A stretch of 64,000 bases of DNA from Moniliella sp. 'wahieum' (GCA_003971905.1 RSEE01000038.1:186001-250000); one strand, 5' to 3'; shown: positions 10,692 to 23,328, counted from the first letter of the stretch. A program made the numbers and translations. The notes: generated by a model from the sequence alone, not told the origin.

Positions 10692-12126
10692 ATGTCCAAC
10701 CGTACGTCTTCCCCTCCCCCCCCTCCCTGCGCCCCACTGCCACTGCTGTCCTCCCGCACCCCGCCCAATGGCTGCTGCATGAATAGTAACGGAATCCCGT
10801 CCGCAGACATCGCCCACCCAGGCTCTGATCCCTCTCCTTATCCCCTCTTCTTTGGTCCACGCTTCCAAGAAAACGCAGCGTCCGAGGCTAATCGGGCAGA
10901 GCTAGGTGCTGAGCCTGAGGTTGCCTCCGCCGACGAAACCCATAAAGGTGGCTTGCCTACTGAGGCCTTGCCACTCGCGCCATGCGTTCCGCAGCACCGT
11001 ACGCTTCCAGCACCGGCCTCCTGCCTCAAGAAGGACGGCGTTACAGGACAAGGTAGCAACATTGTTCTTAGTCACACGGCCCAAGTGGGCTACCCACTCG
11101 TCCCACCCCCTTTTCATTACTACCCCAACCAATCGAACGCAGTAGTGCGCCGGCGTCCCCGCAGCGTCAGTTTCCACTCAGGCTCGACCACGCAAGTATT
11201 CACCCATTCCTCTGACGCATACGATCGTACTCCCCTCCAATCCACTCAGGGGCGTGGCTCGTCGCTCGACCTCAGCATGCGCAGGTGCCGCTCACTCCGC
11301 GGTGACGAGGAGGATATGGAAAATGTTGATAGATTCCATTGTCCTCTGGTCATTCGAGTTGCGAAGGCCAGCGCTCATTCAGACTACTTTGGTGCATCTT
11401 GGTCCACGCGCCTCCAAGCAGGACAGGTGATTAGCTTTGACACCTCCACACGTCTCCGCCCTATCTCTTTCCCACAGGGGGGCCACAGTTGGGACCCTGA
11501 GGCTTTCTCTCGCCGAGGACGAGGTGCCCACCAGATTGCACCTCCCTGTTATCCGCTCGGTGGGAACCCTCTCTACGCCTACACTGGAAGGATCCAAGTC
11601 ACCTCCCCTGGAAGAAGACGATCTTACCCCAGTTTCCTCGCCCTCGGCCCAATCGAGCCTGTTTGGTAGCTACTTTACCTCCTCTTGCCTCTCCTCCCCG
11701 TCCTACCTTGGAAAGGGATGAGGAGCTACACAGCATCGTCACCCTGGCTCCTCTCTCCACTGAATCTGTATCTTCCACCATATCCTCCATCTCCTCCAAC
11801 TCCTCCAGCACACCCAACAGCACCTGCCACTCCTCCTGTCGCTCTTGTGATACTTCCTCCTTCTCCACCAGCCCGAGCGCTACCGAGCCACACCATTCTC
11901 TCCTCCCCTAATAGCTGGATCGAGCGGCCCACCGCTCTCGCACCCCCCTTGCGCATCTACCCCGTCCAATACCACCCCCCCTCATCCCCCTTCATCTCCC
12001 ACTCTCTCCCTCCCCTCAGTACCCTCAGTGCCAAAGCGCACCAAACGATCCAAACGCCGTACTGCTGCCCCAGCCCCCCTCATAGCATGGGGGGATGACG
12101 GAGAGGGCGTCTTGGGGGGCTTCTAA
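10692..12126 (+). CDS. Ser/Pro-rich protein with RVxF-like and YDRTP motif
   Basis: Function unknown. The best-conserved looking block is RPRSVSF, a fit to the RVxF docking motif for protein phosphatase 1, followed at once by TTQVFTHSSDAYDRTPL, a motif shape I associate with several fungal regulatory proteins. The rest is low-complexity Ser/Pro, ending in a basic KRTKRSKRR stretch (likely nuclear signal) and APLIAWGDDGEGVLGGF before the stop at 12126. The ATG at 10692 is followed by a possible intron at 10702-10806 (GTACGT...CCGCAG, a multiple of three, so unspliced reading also stays open). Frame changes are needed near 11480, 11660 and 11870. A PP1-targeting role is an inference from the motif only. 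Confidence 0.6.
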
Positions 12127-12617
12127 GACCCCAGCACCTACCCTTTTCTCGTCTGTCGTATCTCCCCGTTTTCCTTTTCAATGTCGTTCGCCTCATCCCC
12201 CCCCCCTCCACCTCTTTCCCCGGTCTCGCATAATGCCTCGGGGGTTAACACAATTTCTACCATCCACCCTTCCATTCCATCAAACTAGTCCTTCCATTCC
12301 ACATACTATCCTATTCACACATGCCGTCCTATATTTACTACCTTATCACAAACACACAGGAACTCAAGTGGTGCAGGGATCAACAGTCTTGCCCAATCAT
12401 GAAGGCAGAAAGATATAAAAAAATAAAGGCATCCGAAGGGGGGGGGAAGAAGGGAAAGCGAAGTACGTGCTCATTCATCACGGTGGGGCATTAGATCTGG
12501 GGGACGAGGGGAATAAGCGTTAGGATGTCCCAGAGAGGGTATGAGACGCAGCAGTGGTGTTGGACGGCGTGGCAGCGCCGTGGTAGCCTCGATGGCATCC
12601 ATGAGGGACCGGGAACC
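12127..12617. other. convergent 3' spacer
   Basis: Separates two convergent genes. Contains poly-C and poly-G runs near 12200 and 12440. No gene recognised. Confidence 0.5.
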
Positions 12618-15600
12618 TTAGGGTTCGGCCTTAATGGGCTCGACCGGCGCGAGCGCATCGTCAGTAGACGGTGCCACCTTGGTCTGATCGAGGGGGGGCT
12701 TGTCACCTTCCGTCTCCTCAACTGCATCGTGCTGGACAACCTGGGCCTCCTCGACCGTAGGTTCGACAGGCTCGACAGGCTCGACAGGCTCGACCGGAGG
12801 AGGAACAATCTTGTTTTCCTCATGGTGGAATCGGCAGGCGTGGCCTCCTCGACTTCCGGCTCGGCGAGGGTGGGCTTCTCGGCAACAGGACCGTCGACAG
12901 GTTTGACCTTTTCCACAAAGGCTCAGCATCCTTCGCCTCCTCAACAGCAGGCTCGGTGGCCGCAGGATCGGTGGCCGCAGGCTCGGTAATGTTGGACTCC
13001 TCAACAGCGGGCTCGTCAACCTTGGCCTCGGCAGGGGTGGGCTGAGGAGTCTTGATCTCTTCAGCTACCGGCGCGACGGGCGTAGGTTGCACACTAGTTG
13101 GTTCGGAAGCGTTGGCTTCTTTGAAGGCAGGTTCGACAGCCTTGGTCGCTTCGGCAGTGGGCTCGCCAGCCTCAGCCTTGTCAACCGACACGGCAGAAGC
13201 GGCTTTCGTCGCGATAGGTTCGATAGGTGCGGGTGCCTCGACGGGGGGGTCGGCAGGCTTAGCCTCCTGAACGCTGGGCTCAACAGCCTCCACATCCTCA
13301 GTAGTCTCGAGGGGTACAGGATGAGAAGGCGTAGCTTCCTCCACATGGATCGGCAGGCTTGGGCTCCTCCAGAGCAGGCTCGGCAGCTTGGTCATCCTCA
13401 ATAGAAGGATCAACAGCGCTTGCCTGCTTCGTGGTAGACTCGATGCGCGGCCTCTTGAGCGGCAGGCTCAACAGACGCGGCCTTCTCGGTCGAGGTCTCG
13501 GCCGGCGTGGGCACCTCAACACTAGATTCTTCGGTGGCGGTTTCGGCAGGTTTGACCTCCTGAACCGTGGACTCGGGGGCAATGGGCTCTACGGTTGCAG
13601 GCTCGGAAGCATGAGCCTCCTCGACGATGGGGTCGACCCCCGTGGCCACCTCAGTGGCGGGCACGGCAACGTTGGCCTCCTCAGCAATGGGCTCGGCCAC
13701 CTTGGCCTCTTCGACGGTAGGCTCAGCCACCTGCTCGTCCACCTTAGTTTCCTTACCAGCGGGCTTGACAACCTCCGTCTCCTCCGTTGCAGGCACGGTA
13801 ACCTTGGCCTCCTCGACGGCTGGTTCGAGCGCCTCAGTCTCCTCGGTGGCAGCAACCTTGGTCATCTTGCTCTCCTCAGCGCTCGGGGCAACAACCGCAG
13901 CCTCCTCGGCAGCAGGCTTGGCATCCTGAATCTCCTCGACGCCGGGTTTGACAACCTCGGTCTCCTCCACAGGGGTTCGGAAACCTCTGCCTCTTCCGCA
14001 ACAGGCACAGCATTCTCGACGTCTTTGACGGAAGGCTCAGTGGGCTTCAGGTTCTCGAGGGTGGGCACGGCAACCTCGGTCACCACCGCAGCAGGCTTGG
14101 AAGTGGTGGCCTCGTCCACATGCTCAACCTGGGCCTCGGCTGGAGCGGGTTCCACAGGCGTGGGTACTTTGGTGGTGGACTTGCTAGGTTCGATGGGTGG
14201 GAGTCCTCCGCGGTAGGCTTGGAAGGGTTAATCTCATCAATAGTGGGCTCGTCGACTTTCTCCTCTTGAACGGTGGGCGCGGGGATAATGGAGTCCACGG
14301 CAATAGGATCAGAAGACTTCGCATCCTCAGCGATGGGCTCGGCAACCTTGGCCTCTTGGGCTAAGGGCTCGGCAAGATTGGTGTCCACAGAGGGACCAGC
14401 CACCGTCGCTTCCTCGATCGTGGGCTTTTCAACCTCGGTCTTCTGCGTAGGAGGCGCGGCCACCTCGACCTCCTCGACATTTGGCTTAACAGCCTGGGCC
14501 TCCTTGTTGGTAGGCTCAGCCACCTTATTCTCCCCAATCGCTGAGTCAACAACTTTAGTCTCCTCCGTAGCAGGTTCGGCAACCGGGCTTCTTCGTCTGC
14601 GGCTTGGGAGCGATGGCCTCAATGGTAGATTCAGTGACAGTGGCCTCTGCTGCAGCGGTCTCCTCAGGCGTGGCCGCCTCGGCGGTGGGATCAGCAGTTT
14701 TAGCCTTCTCGACTGCGAGGTCGACCGGGGTAACCACCTTGGCGGCAGGCTCGACAACCTTGGTCCCCTCACCGACCTCCTGGACATTCGTGGGGTCAGC
14801 AGCTGGCTCGGCAGGCGTGGCCCCGATGGACGTGGGCTCCACGGCTGCAGACTCTGCTGTTTCACCTCCTCAACGATGGGCTCTGCAACCTTGGCTTCCT
14901 CTGCGACCGGCTCGGTGGGGGTGTCCTCCACCGTCGCAGGTTCAGCAGGCACCGCATCCGGGCGATAGATTCGGCCGGCATTCCTCCGAGATGTCTTGCT
15001 TGACCGCCTTCTTCTCCTCGGCAACAGGCTCGACGGGCTCAGAAAACTTAGACTCCTCAACAAGGGACTCGACGGGCGCAGGGTCCGCGGTGGCAGGCTC
15101 AGACATCTGAGTCTCCTGCGCTACCGGTTCGCTATGCAAGGGCTCCGCCGGAGCGGCCTGCGTGGGCATAAGCACTTCAGTAGGGAGTTCGGAAGGCGTA
15201 GCCTCCTCGGCGGCAGAATTGGCAAGCTCCGAGACAGCGGGCTGGGCAGCGATGGGTTCCTGGATAACGGGCTCGGTCTCCTTGATCTCCTTGGTTTCCT
15301 CGAGGGGGGGTTGACAACCTTCGTCTCTTCCACCGTGGGTTCGGCAGCTTCGGTTTTCTCCCTGTGGGCTCGGCAGCTTTGATCTCCTCCACCGCGGACG
15401 GCAGCTTTGGTCTCCTCCACCGTAGGCTCGGCAGATTTGGTATCCTCCACCGCGGGCTCGGCAACAGTGGCTCCCCCTACAACAGGCTCGGCAGCTGCAA
15501 CCTTGGCATCCTCCATACCAGGCCTGCAGCCTCGACATCCTCGGCAGAAGGCTCAGTGGCTTTGGACTCTTCGATGGTGGGCTCAGCATGTTCAGCCGTC

Positions 15601-18051
15601 TGTTGCACGATAGGCGTAGCCGCGGCCGCCTCCTCAACAACTGGCGTAGCAACCTCGGCCTCTGTCGCTGTGGGCTTGATAGGTGTGGTTTCCTCGGCAA
15701 TGGACCCAGTCGGCTCGACGGGAGTGGGCTCCTTGGCGACGGTCTCGGAAGCCTTAATTTCCTCCACGGTGGGTTTGGTACCCTCAGCCGCCTCCACAGC
15801 AGGGGTGGCAGGGGGGACCACTGTGACGGCCGCTTCAGCAGGTTTGGCATCTTCTGAAGCAGGTTGCGCAAGCGCAGGCTCCTCGGATGCGGCCTCTGCA
15901 GGTTTAGCCTCCGGAACAGTGGGCTCAGAGGAAACGGGCTCCCGGCTGCAGGCTCAGAAGACTTAGCCTCCTCGACGCTGGGGTCGACAGCCGAGTTTGC
16001 TTAGTGGCAGGTTCAACGACCTTGGTGTCTTCGATGGCGGGTTCGGCCACCTTGGTCTCGGTAAGGGTGGGATTGACAACTTCGGGCTCCTCCGTGGTAG
16101 GCTCGACCAACTTGGCATCTTCGAGGGTAGGTTCAGTAACTGCAGCCTTCTCAACGGCAGACTCGGATACCTTGGCCTCTTCGACAGCCGGGTCAACCGT
16201 AGCCTCCTCCGTAGTGGGCTTAGTGATCTGGGTCTCCTTGACGACGGGTTCCAAAATATCGGTTTCTTCCTTAGTAGGCTCAGCCACGTCGGCAATGGGC
16301 TCGGTTGCCTCAGTCTCCTCCGCTGCAGTCTCAGCGGTGGTGGCCTTGGCCCCGGGGTTTCGACGGGCGTAGGTTCCTGGACGGCGAGTTCACGAGCCTT
16401 ATCCTCCTCGACGGCTTTGTCCTCCTGGACAGCGAACTTGGCATCCTTAGTCTCCTCCACAGAGTGCTCGGCAACTGTGGCCTTCTCGACAACGGGCTCA
16501 GAAGCCTTGATGTTTTCGCCGGAAGACTCCGCGGGATTGGGCTTTTCCATGGTGTGCTCGGCAACTTCAGTCTCCTCCGCAATAGGCTCGGCAGTGGGGG
16601 CGTCACTAACAGCAGGCTCAACAACCTTGGCCTCTTCGTCCGCCGCGGAGGGCTCGACGGGCATCGGTTCCTGGGGGACGGGCTCGGTGAGCTCGGCAGG
16701 CATATGCTCCTCGACGGTAGCGTCAGAAGGTTTGAGCTCATCAACGGCGGGCTTGGTAACATTAGGCTCCTCCGTGGTCGGCTCGGCACGAGTGGCCTCC
16801 TCGACCTCAGGTTGGGCACCTTTGGCTACCTCAACTGCGGGCTCTGCAGTCTTGATCTCCTCTGCAACAGGGGCGGAGGGCGTGGACACCTTGATGACAG
16901 GATCGACAGGTGCCACCTCCCCCAGAGGTACAGGGGGCTTGGCCTGCTCTTTTGGCGTGGGCGTTGTCGTGCCAAAGGAACGCTCGGAAGGAGCATCTTC
17001 CGGAACGGTAACTTGGGGCGTGGGAAGAGCAGTGGCGCTCGTCGCCTCAACTGCATCCTTTGTCTCGCTCTCTTCGGTGGGCCGAAGTGGGTCGTCCTTA
17101 GCCTCAGCGGACATGTAGCCCTGCAGACTGCTCCCAGAAAAGGAAACGTGCGGGATACGTCCCAGCTCCGGAGGGCAGTGGATTCTCTTGCAGCTCCTCC
17201 TGTCCGCCTCCTCAGATTTCTTGGCCTGTCCCGTCTCACGCGAACTTCCGAGACGACCAGCGCGGCGCCAGGGAAGCTGGAGCTTCTTTCCTTCCTCTTT
17301 GGCGGCGAGTCCTTGCCTGCAGGAAGAGGGAATTTGTCCAAGGTCAAGTCTTGGTCCCCGAATTGATCCAGGGCACGGTCAAGCTGCTGCTCCAACGGCG
17401 CGGCGTCCTCATCTGACTCCGTCACGCGGTGCAGGCGCGGTGGATCTGTGTGCATCGCCTCTGGATGTGACTGTTAATTCATCGTTCTGACGTCTAAGGG
17501 GAGAAGGAAAGAGGTACGTACTCAGCCAAAATACGGGCGAGATCGTCGTGTGCACTGGGGTGTTTGGGGATGGGGCTGTCATTGGGGGAATCGGTTTGCT
17601 CCTCCTCTGCATGCTCATCCACGGTGGCATCGGCCGAGGTGAGAGTCTCCTTGGCCTTGGACGGAGCCATGGCACGACGCATCAACGGCTGATGCTGCCT
17701 GTGGTAGCATGGCTGCGTTTCTTGCCCGTCGTCTCGGTAGGCTTTGCGGCCGAATTGTCAGGGGTGTAGACGCCCGCTCGCCGATGCGGTGCCCCGTACG
17801 GACGCGGCCCGCTTCAGCCCCCCAAGAGGGTGGACGAGGCCGAGTTGGCACGAGGGGGATCGGCAGCGGGCGGTTCCGGGGCATCGGAAGAGCCAGTGTG
17901 GGCCTCTTCGTATGCAGACTCGGACGCAGCAGGCGTTGGGATGGACGGCTGCGGGGCATCGGTCGTCGCCGCGGGCACGGGGGCGGGGGGGCGAGGCGGG
18001 CTCGGTTTGGTTGGCGGTGGCGCGGTGCCACAGGCGGGAGAAGATGCCCAT
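12618..18051 (-). CDS. very long acidic AEP/EE repeat protein
   Basis: Unknown function. The ATG at 18051 begins MGIFSRLWHRATA; Pro/Ala/Ser-rich sequence follows, then an exon ending HDDLARILAE with a GTACGT-containing donor (about 17511) and acceptor near 17477. After a basic Ser-rich part (SPPKRKERSSSF) the protein becomes a degenerate repeat of roughly 12-13 residues, of the form AKVAEPTVEETE, for about 4.4 kb. It ends with a VEPVEPVEP run and VEPIKAEP at 12618. The repeat is rich in Glu, Pro, Ala, Val and has few Lys/Thr, reminiscent of PEVK-type disordered spacers. The repeat register passes through all three frames at least 14 times. Most steps equal loss of one base, the others loss of two. 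Expected length is near 1,750 residues. Cell-wall, membrane or scaffold roles are all possible. Confidence 0.7.
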
Positions 18052-18632
18052 GGAAGGGGAGACGGGTATGGACGGGGACGCGGGTGGGGGTATTGGGGGT
18101 GCTGGTGGGAGGGGGAGGGGGCAGCTGGCGTGTCGGCCAGCCTCGATGTGTTGAATTGAGGTTGACGTCCTGAGGGCTTGACGTCCTGGGGCCGGCACGA
18201 GGCCTGAGGGGCCTGAAGCTGACCGCCTGAATGTGCATCAGACACAGCGGTGTAGCGCTGAAAAAAAGCAGGCACGGACGGTGCTCTGCGGTGCTCTGCT
18301 GCATCATACATCTGTGTCACCGGTCACCAGCCACTTGGTCATGAGAGTGATGCAGATGCAGCACGGCGCAGCACTGTCTGCACACTCGTCCCCTGCCGCA
18401 CCCACGCAGAAGAGAGCAACACCTCGCGTGGGGGCAGTGTCAGCATCTGCCGCGCATGCGCGCTCCCCGTCTCTTGTGCATCTGATGCATGATCATCGAT
18501 CCTCCTACATCACTCACACCTTGCTGGTGTATGGCATGGACTGCACCGCATCCGACCACCCTTGTGCCCCCTTGCCTTGGCCATGTGCTCCCCCACATTA
18601 CGTGTTGCATGTAGAAAGCCAGCCGTTGGGAG
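18052..18632. other. spacer between repeat gene and HAD gene
   Basis: Probable promoter of the repeat gene. A pyrimidine/purine-rich leader occupies the first 100 bp. No further gene recognised. Confidence 0.45.
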
Positions 18633-19575
18633 TCAATTGCATTGTTTACATGGGCAACAGAGGCTAGAGAATATTTCGACCCTTCCAGAAATATGATCCT
18701 CTGGGAAGCAGTGCCTCGGGGAGGGAACCGAGGGAGTTGCGCTTGAGCTAGCCACGGCCTCACAATCTCGAGCTTGCAGAGGGACTGACGTTGGCCGAAC
18801 AGGTATGGTTATCCTCTCGTCCAAGCCCAGGTTCACGCCTGTCAGCGTTTCCAACTTGGCTAGCGCCGCCGTCAGGTTAGACGAGTCGACGAGGATGGTC
18901 TGCATTCCCATCCGCCGTGCAGGCTTCAAGTTGGCTCCAATGTCATCCAGTAGTACCGTGTCCACTGGATCACCTTGGATTGTTGTCAACGCATGCGCGT
19001 AGAACCGTTCTTCCGGCTTGCGCATGCCTAGCTCTGCCGAGTCAAACCACCACTCGAATTCCTTCTTCAGCTGGCTGTGCGGTCAAGCGAAACGCCAATG
19101 TGCTGCGCCTCAGTCTCGTTGGCAGGTGGGAGGAAGGTGGGTTAAGGCGGCAACGTGCAGTCCAGCTTGGCGCAGACGCCGGATCGCACCCAGCATCCGT
19201 GGATTAGGTGTCCCTGCACGACGCATCATGCTACCTACTAGCTCGCGCGCGTTGATGTACACGGGTTTGAAACGTCTCTGCTGCGATCCCTTGCGTCTGC
19301 GTCTGCCCCCGACGGGCCAGATAGGCTTGATACGCGGCCCGGATGAACGGAACGTCGTTCAGTTCTTCCTCCAACAGGCCATATGCTTCGGGCAGTCTCA
19401 GTTCCCCGCGCTCCAATCGAGCCCATACACCGCTGGACCCACGCGAACCGATGGCGACCCCGATCCAGTCAGGTGGAAGGCCCAGTTGCCGCTCCACATC
19501 GGTAGCGCCGTGGATGGGACTTCCCAAGACGACGCCACCAATGTCGAATAGCACCGAGCGTACAGGGAGCGGCAT
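18633..19575 (-). CDS. HAD-superfamily hydrolase (subfamily IA-like)
   Basis: Likely phosphatase-type hydrolase. Motif I is LFDIGGVVLGSP near the N-terminus: the nucleophile Asp is followed by Gly-Gly two residues on, as in the HAD-IA branch that includes the N-terminal domains of ACAD10 and soluble epoxide hydrolase. The motif III Lys lies in MRKPEERFYAHAL, and motif IV acidic residues are in VLLDDIGANLKPARRMGM. The central cap region (INARELVGSMMRRAGTP, RRLRQAGLHVAALT, PPANETEAQHIGVSLDR) is present but spread over different frames between 19030 and 19265. At about 19258 the loss of one GT unit of a GTGT run explains the switch. The C-terminus after LTGVNLGLDERI is not conserved and its stop at 18633 is uncertain. 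Confidence 0.82.
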
Positions 19576-19896
19576 GCAGCGGACTGGTCTGATACGGCCG
19601 GTTCGGGGCAGAGATCAGCAGCGGAAGAAAGGACGGAATGAGTGGACCGGCCAGCAGCGTGCGAAATAGCAAGTAACCGAGGGCGATTGGTGTGGTGAGT
19701 ACTGAGTGGGTTGGAACCCCACAGGTGGGTGATTAAGATTGGGGTTGGGTTGGGGCCCATGACGTAATCATCTCTTCATCATTTCTATGTGGTGACGGAT
19801 GGCAGCTTTCGGTGGCCTCCACGGTGACCTTTCTAAACCAGAAAATGATTAGACTGTCCTCGGTGGCAGCAGTCAGGCGCCAATTTGCACCATGCA
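19576..19896. other. short spacer between HAD and ALG1 genes
   Basis: About 320 bp between two genes on the same strand. No feature recognised. Confidence 0.45.
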
Positions 19897-21927
19897 TTAC
19901 CTACGTTGTCCTCTTCCCCACGTTAATCCGTGGAGCATCGCTCCAGGCTTGTTCGTTGTCGGGGACCCCAACGGGGAGGAGCCCGTTGTGGCTGCGTCCC
20001 ACCCGCTGCGCCGACGCAGCTTTCCTGCCCGGTTGTAAGTCGCAGATGTGCCCTGTGGGGTGAGGGGAATGTCCAGGTGCTCCACGCTTGGGTCCGAGTC
20101 CTGCATGAGCTCTGATACAGGCACTGCCGCTTCTTCCACCTTGGCATCCAGCAGAGGCAGCACCACCGCATCCCAATTAGTGTCCCAGGTATCGCACCCC
20201 TCGTGTGCTGCGGGGAAAGCACCACCCATGGTGATTCCTGCGCGGAGTGAGTTGGAGTCTGATTGAGGGAACCCTGCTAGGACTGATACCAGCGCATCGC
20301 TCAACCCTGCAGCGTTGGAAAACTTGATCCCGTTCCGCCCTTCTTGCACCAGCTCGTCCAAGCACGGAAAATCAAGTGCAGCACCGGCAACCACACCCAA
20401 GCATATCTACCACCTTCATCGGCAAATCCAGCCCGGACGAGGAGCTGTGCAACGAAATACCAATGTCGGCCGATCCTGAAACGAGTTAGCCTTCCTTCCA
20501 ATTAGATGGCGCGGGGCGTACCAAGAAGTATGGGATATTCTTCCGGCTCAAGCCACGCGGTGCGAATCCGGACCCATCGATACTGTTCTTGATGTTCGCG
20601 GAGGTCAATCAAGCGTTCGTAGTGTGCCCTTAAATCTCCCTTTCCCGTCACGACGACCAACAGCCGAGGGAGACGGAGGGAAGAGGAGGCGGAAGAATTG
20701 GCGTGCCGAGCCTGTTTCTCGTATGCATCAACCGCAGCGAGCAGCATGTCAAAGTCCTCATCTGCGGTCCAGCTTGTTGAGCTCACAGCTAAAGCAGGAC
20801 GATCGTTGCGGAGAACCACCTGGTCTTCCTCTCTTCCGTGAACATCCGTCTCGCTCGGGTCGCAGGGCGCAGGTTGGCATGCCTTCTCCGGAGAGAGGTG
20901 AGCTGGATCGACGTATGGGTACAGTAGGTAAACCAAAACGTTCCTCTTCCCCGCCCTGACTGGGCCTGCTTGAAGGAGTAACAGAGGGGGTGATTTTCGA
21001 TACTACTGCTTCTGCGCCGGGTAAAGGGGGTAGAAGAAGGGACGGAGTAAGCAGGCCAGAAGGCCGACATGCCCACTGACAGAGACTGTTCTCAGCTTGA
21101 GGGAGGGATTGGTCGCTGGCCGTGCGGGACAAGGCCAAGGTACCAGGCATGGGCCGACTCAGTCGCTCTGAAAGTGATAAAAAGAGATGGTGGGTCTCCT
21201 CGACGGTAGCCCTGTGGAAATTCGAGGGAGGACGATCATAGAGGAGCGCGAGCGTGCCCGCGCAAATGCCAATCCTGACGCAAGTGATCCCGCATGGCCC
21301 GGGTGACAAACAAGTGAGCAAAAGCAAATGTGCCCCCAATTCGCTCGAGGAGCGCAGCAAATTTGACAAGCGGAGATGAGGCGCCGAGACGTAGACCAGA
21401 ATGGTGTACCCTAGGTTGTGCCAGTCGATAATGATCCTGGAGCCAAGAAGGATAGCAACGAATTGGACAAAAAGAGGGTTGGTAGGGCAGGCGGATTTTG
21501 CACCAATATCACCTCGGGAGGTGGGTTACTGTACACGGCCAACGCAGAAAAGAGACCCCAAGTCTGCCAAGCCAGCTTAAAGGGGGCAGCGAGCACGAAA
21601 AGGACTTTGGGCAGACGGGTGATCCACCGGGGGGTGGGAGAAGAGGGTAGTGCTTGATGTTCGCCCTGCGCAGTGGGGGGGCAAACCAACGCCCGCATAC
21701 GCCACCACTGATACCTTCCACCCGTGCGAGGCAAGTGACGAGACGTGGTAGCACATCCGCGGACTGCGCCCAATGTCGCCCAGCACCACAACGGCGGCTG
21801 AGCGCTGTGTGGAGCCGGGCCTGGTGGTGCGACGGGAGCCGACGAGGACAATGTGAAAGAGGAAACCGACGACCAGCACAGACGCCAGCAAGGCGAGGCC
21901 GATCAGGACCAGGGCCAGGGCCAGCAT
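19897..21927 (-). CDS. ALG1: ALG1 chitobiosyldiphosphodolichol beta-mannosyltransferase
   Basis: Adds the first mannose to the dolichol-linked N-glycan precursor on the cytosolic face of the ER. The ATG at 21927 starts with a signal anchor ([20 protein letters not shown]). Then follow the GT-B family blocks [117 protein letters not shown] and [16 protein letters not shown], which together are diagnostic of ALG1. One intron at 20476-20521 (46 bp, GTACGC...CAG) joins YPILLG to SADIGIS. At least five frame changes occur, for example in a T5 run near 21460. The tail beyond about 20270 is not conserved and its stop is tentative. It is divergent from the TANGO2-like gene. Confidence 0.9.
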
Positions 21928-22178
21928 GCTGGCTGGGATAGAAGAGGTGGTGGAGTCCTTGTTTGTACACCGCGCGCTGCCACTGCCGTCGGCCCACCGT
22001 ATGCTCTGTCTGCCCCTTGCACTTTGTACATTTCAACCAAGAATGTGGGGTTAATTTCAATCGTTACGTTGCACTGGATATTGAAGGCTGGATTCAGGAT
22101 TCAGTACACTCAGCCAGTCAATCGGACTTGGGCGGCAACGCAGGCAAGCAGCGTACCCCACAGGAGGCGGCCACCACC
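21928..22178. promoter_or_regulatory. shared divergent promoter region (ALG1 / TANGO2-like)
   Basis: Only about 250 bp separates the two divergent start codons, so both genes must share this promoter region. No individual element could be assigned. Confidence 0.4.
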
Positions 22179-23328
22179 ATGTGCATCCTGCTCTCTCAAC
22201 GAGCCATCCCGACTATGCTCTGTGCGTTTTCTCCCCAGAATCTTGTCTCTCAGTGCTCCTGACTCTTCTTCCCTAGCATTGCCGCCGACAACCGGGACGA
22301 GTGGCTGGAGCGACCCTCGACGCAGGCTGCCTGGCACAACTTTCCCCCTACCGAGCTCCTGGTCAAGCAATCGCACCAAGCCGCCACAAGCGAGTTTCAA
22401 CCGGCGTCGTTCTCTGCGTCCTTTCCAAGCCAGAATCTCCGCGTAGTCAGCGGTCTCGATGCCCAAGAAGGCGGGGGCGGGACTTGGTTTGGCGCCACCG
22501 TCTCCGGCTCATTTGGGTTCCTGACCAACGTGGAGGAAGTCCTCGGTCGCCCTCGCATGAAGACAAGGGGCATGTTGGCCAAGACCTGGCTTGAGCGTGA
22601 GGCATCTCTTACTGCTACTATGGTAGGTGCAGAGAGGGTGAGCGCCTACTTGGAAGAACTGGCCCCCAGCGGGATGACTATGCAGGATTCAACCTCCTGA
22701 TCGGGGCGTTGGAGTTGGACGAGACAGGCCAGAGACGGGCGGTGCTGGGGTACTTGACCAACCGCCATGCCGAACATGGGGAGGGAAGACATCCGTACCC
22801 TACCCATACGCTCTTACCCGAAGGGGGGAGGATACTCGCCACTGACAGTTCTACGACCCAAGTATCAGGGATGAGCAATTCTACCCTCGATGACCCCTGG
22901 CGCAAAGTCCTCATCGGGCAAGAGGCATTACAAAGTGCCTTGGCATGCCCCTTAACAGAGGAACAAATAATCGAGAAAACATTCCGGGTGATGGATACGG
23001 CTCACCCAGATCATATTGGTCCCGACGCCCCTCCACCAAATTACTTTCCCGTTCGCCCTGAGGCCCGACATGAATTGCATGCCAGCGTATGTGTACGGCC
23101 CATGTTCACGACCCCCCTGGAACAGTGGACGAGGCGGAGCAGCGGAAATGGTACGCAACGCGCGTATCGACAGTGCTTCTTGTCCCTCGTGAACCGACGA
23201 AGGAAGCAACCTTTGTCGAGCGAGACGTGTACCGGTGCCCTCCACCGGAACCGGGTTCGTTTCCTGTGCGGGTGGATGAAAAGGATGCTCAGGAGACCCA
23301 GCGCCTCTTCCGGTTCCCGTCGTATTGA
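22179..23328 (+). CDS. TANGO2 / NRDE-family protein
   Basis: Member of the TANGO2 (transport and Golgi organisation 2) family. Animal members are linked to heme and lipid handling, and the biochemical role is not settled. The start MCILL is typical of the family and sits in CCACCATG context. The exon 1 end TSHPDYAL joins across an intron at 22222-22276 (GTGCGT...TAG) to IAADNRDEWLERPS, containing the NRDE signature. Then follow VVSGLDAQEGGGGTWFG, FGFLTNVEE, AGFNLLIGALELDE and the C-terminal block YATRVSTVLLVPRE / ATFVERDVYR. Frame changes lie at about 22198, 22672 (one G lost from a G-run) and 23110 (in a C5 run). All conserved parts of the family are present, so the gene is judged functional. 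Confidence 0.88.

Noticed and set aside
10284-10868. Minus-strand open frame over the leader of the RVxF-motif gene
   Set aside because: Gly/Arg-rich antisense translation of a pyrimidine-rich leader; nothing family-like.
12491-17366. Long plus-strand open frames opposite the AEP repeat gene (for example 13359-14216 and 15997-17118)
   Set aside because: They are Gly/Leu/Ser-rich antisense readings of the same repeat, with no start context or family features.
17709-18173. Plus-strand Arg/Gly-rich open frame
   Set aside because: Antisense of the N-terminal exon of the repeat gene, whose Pro/Ala/Ser coding sequence is better supported.
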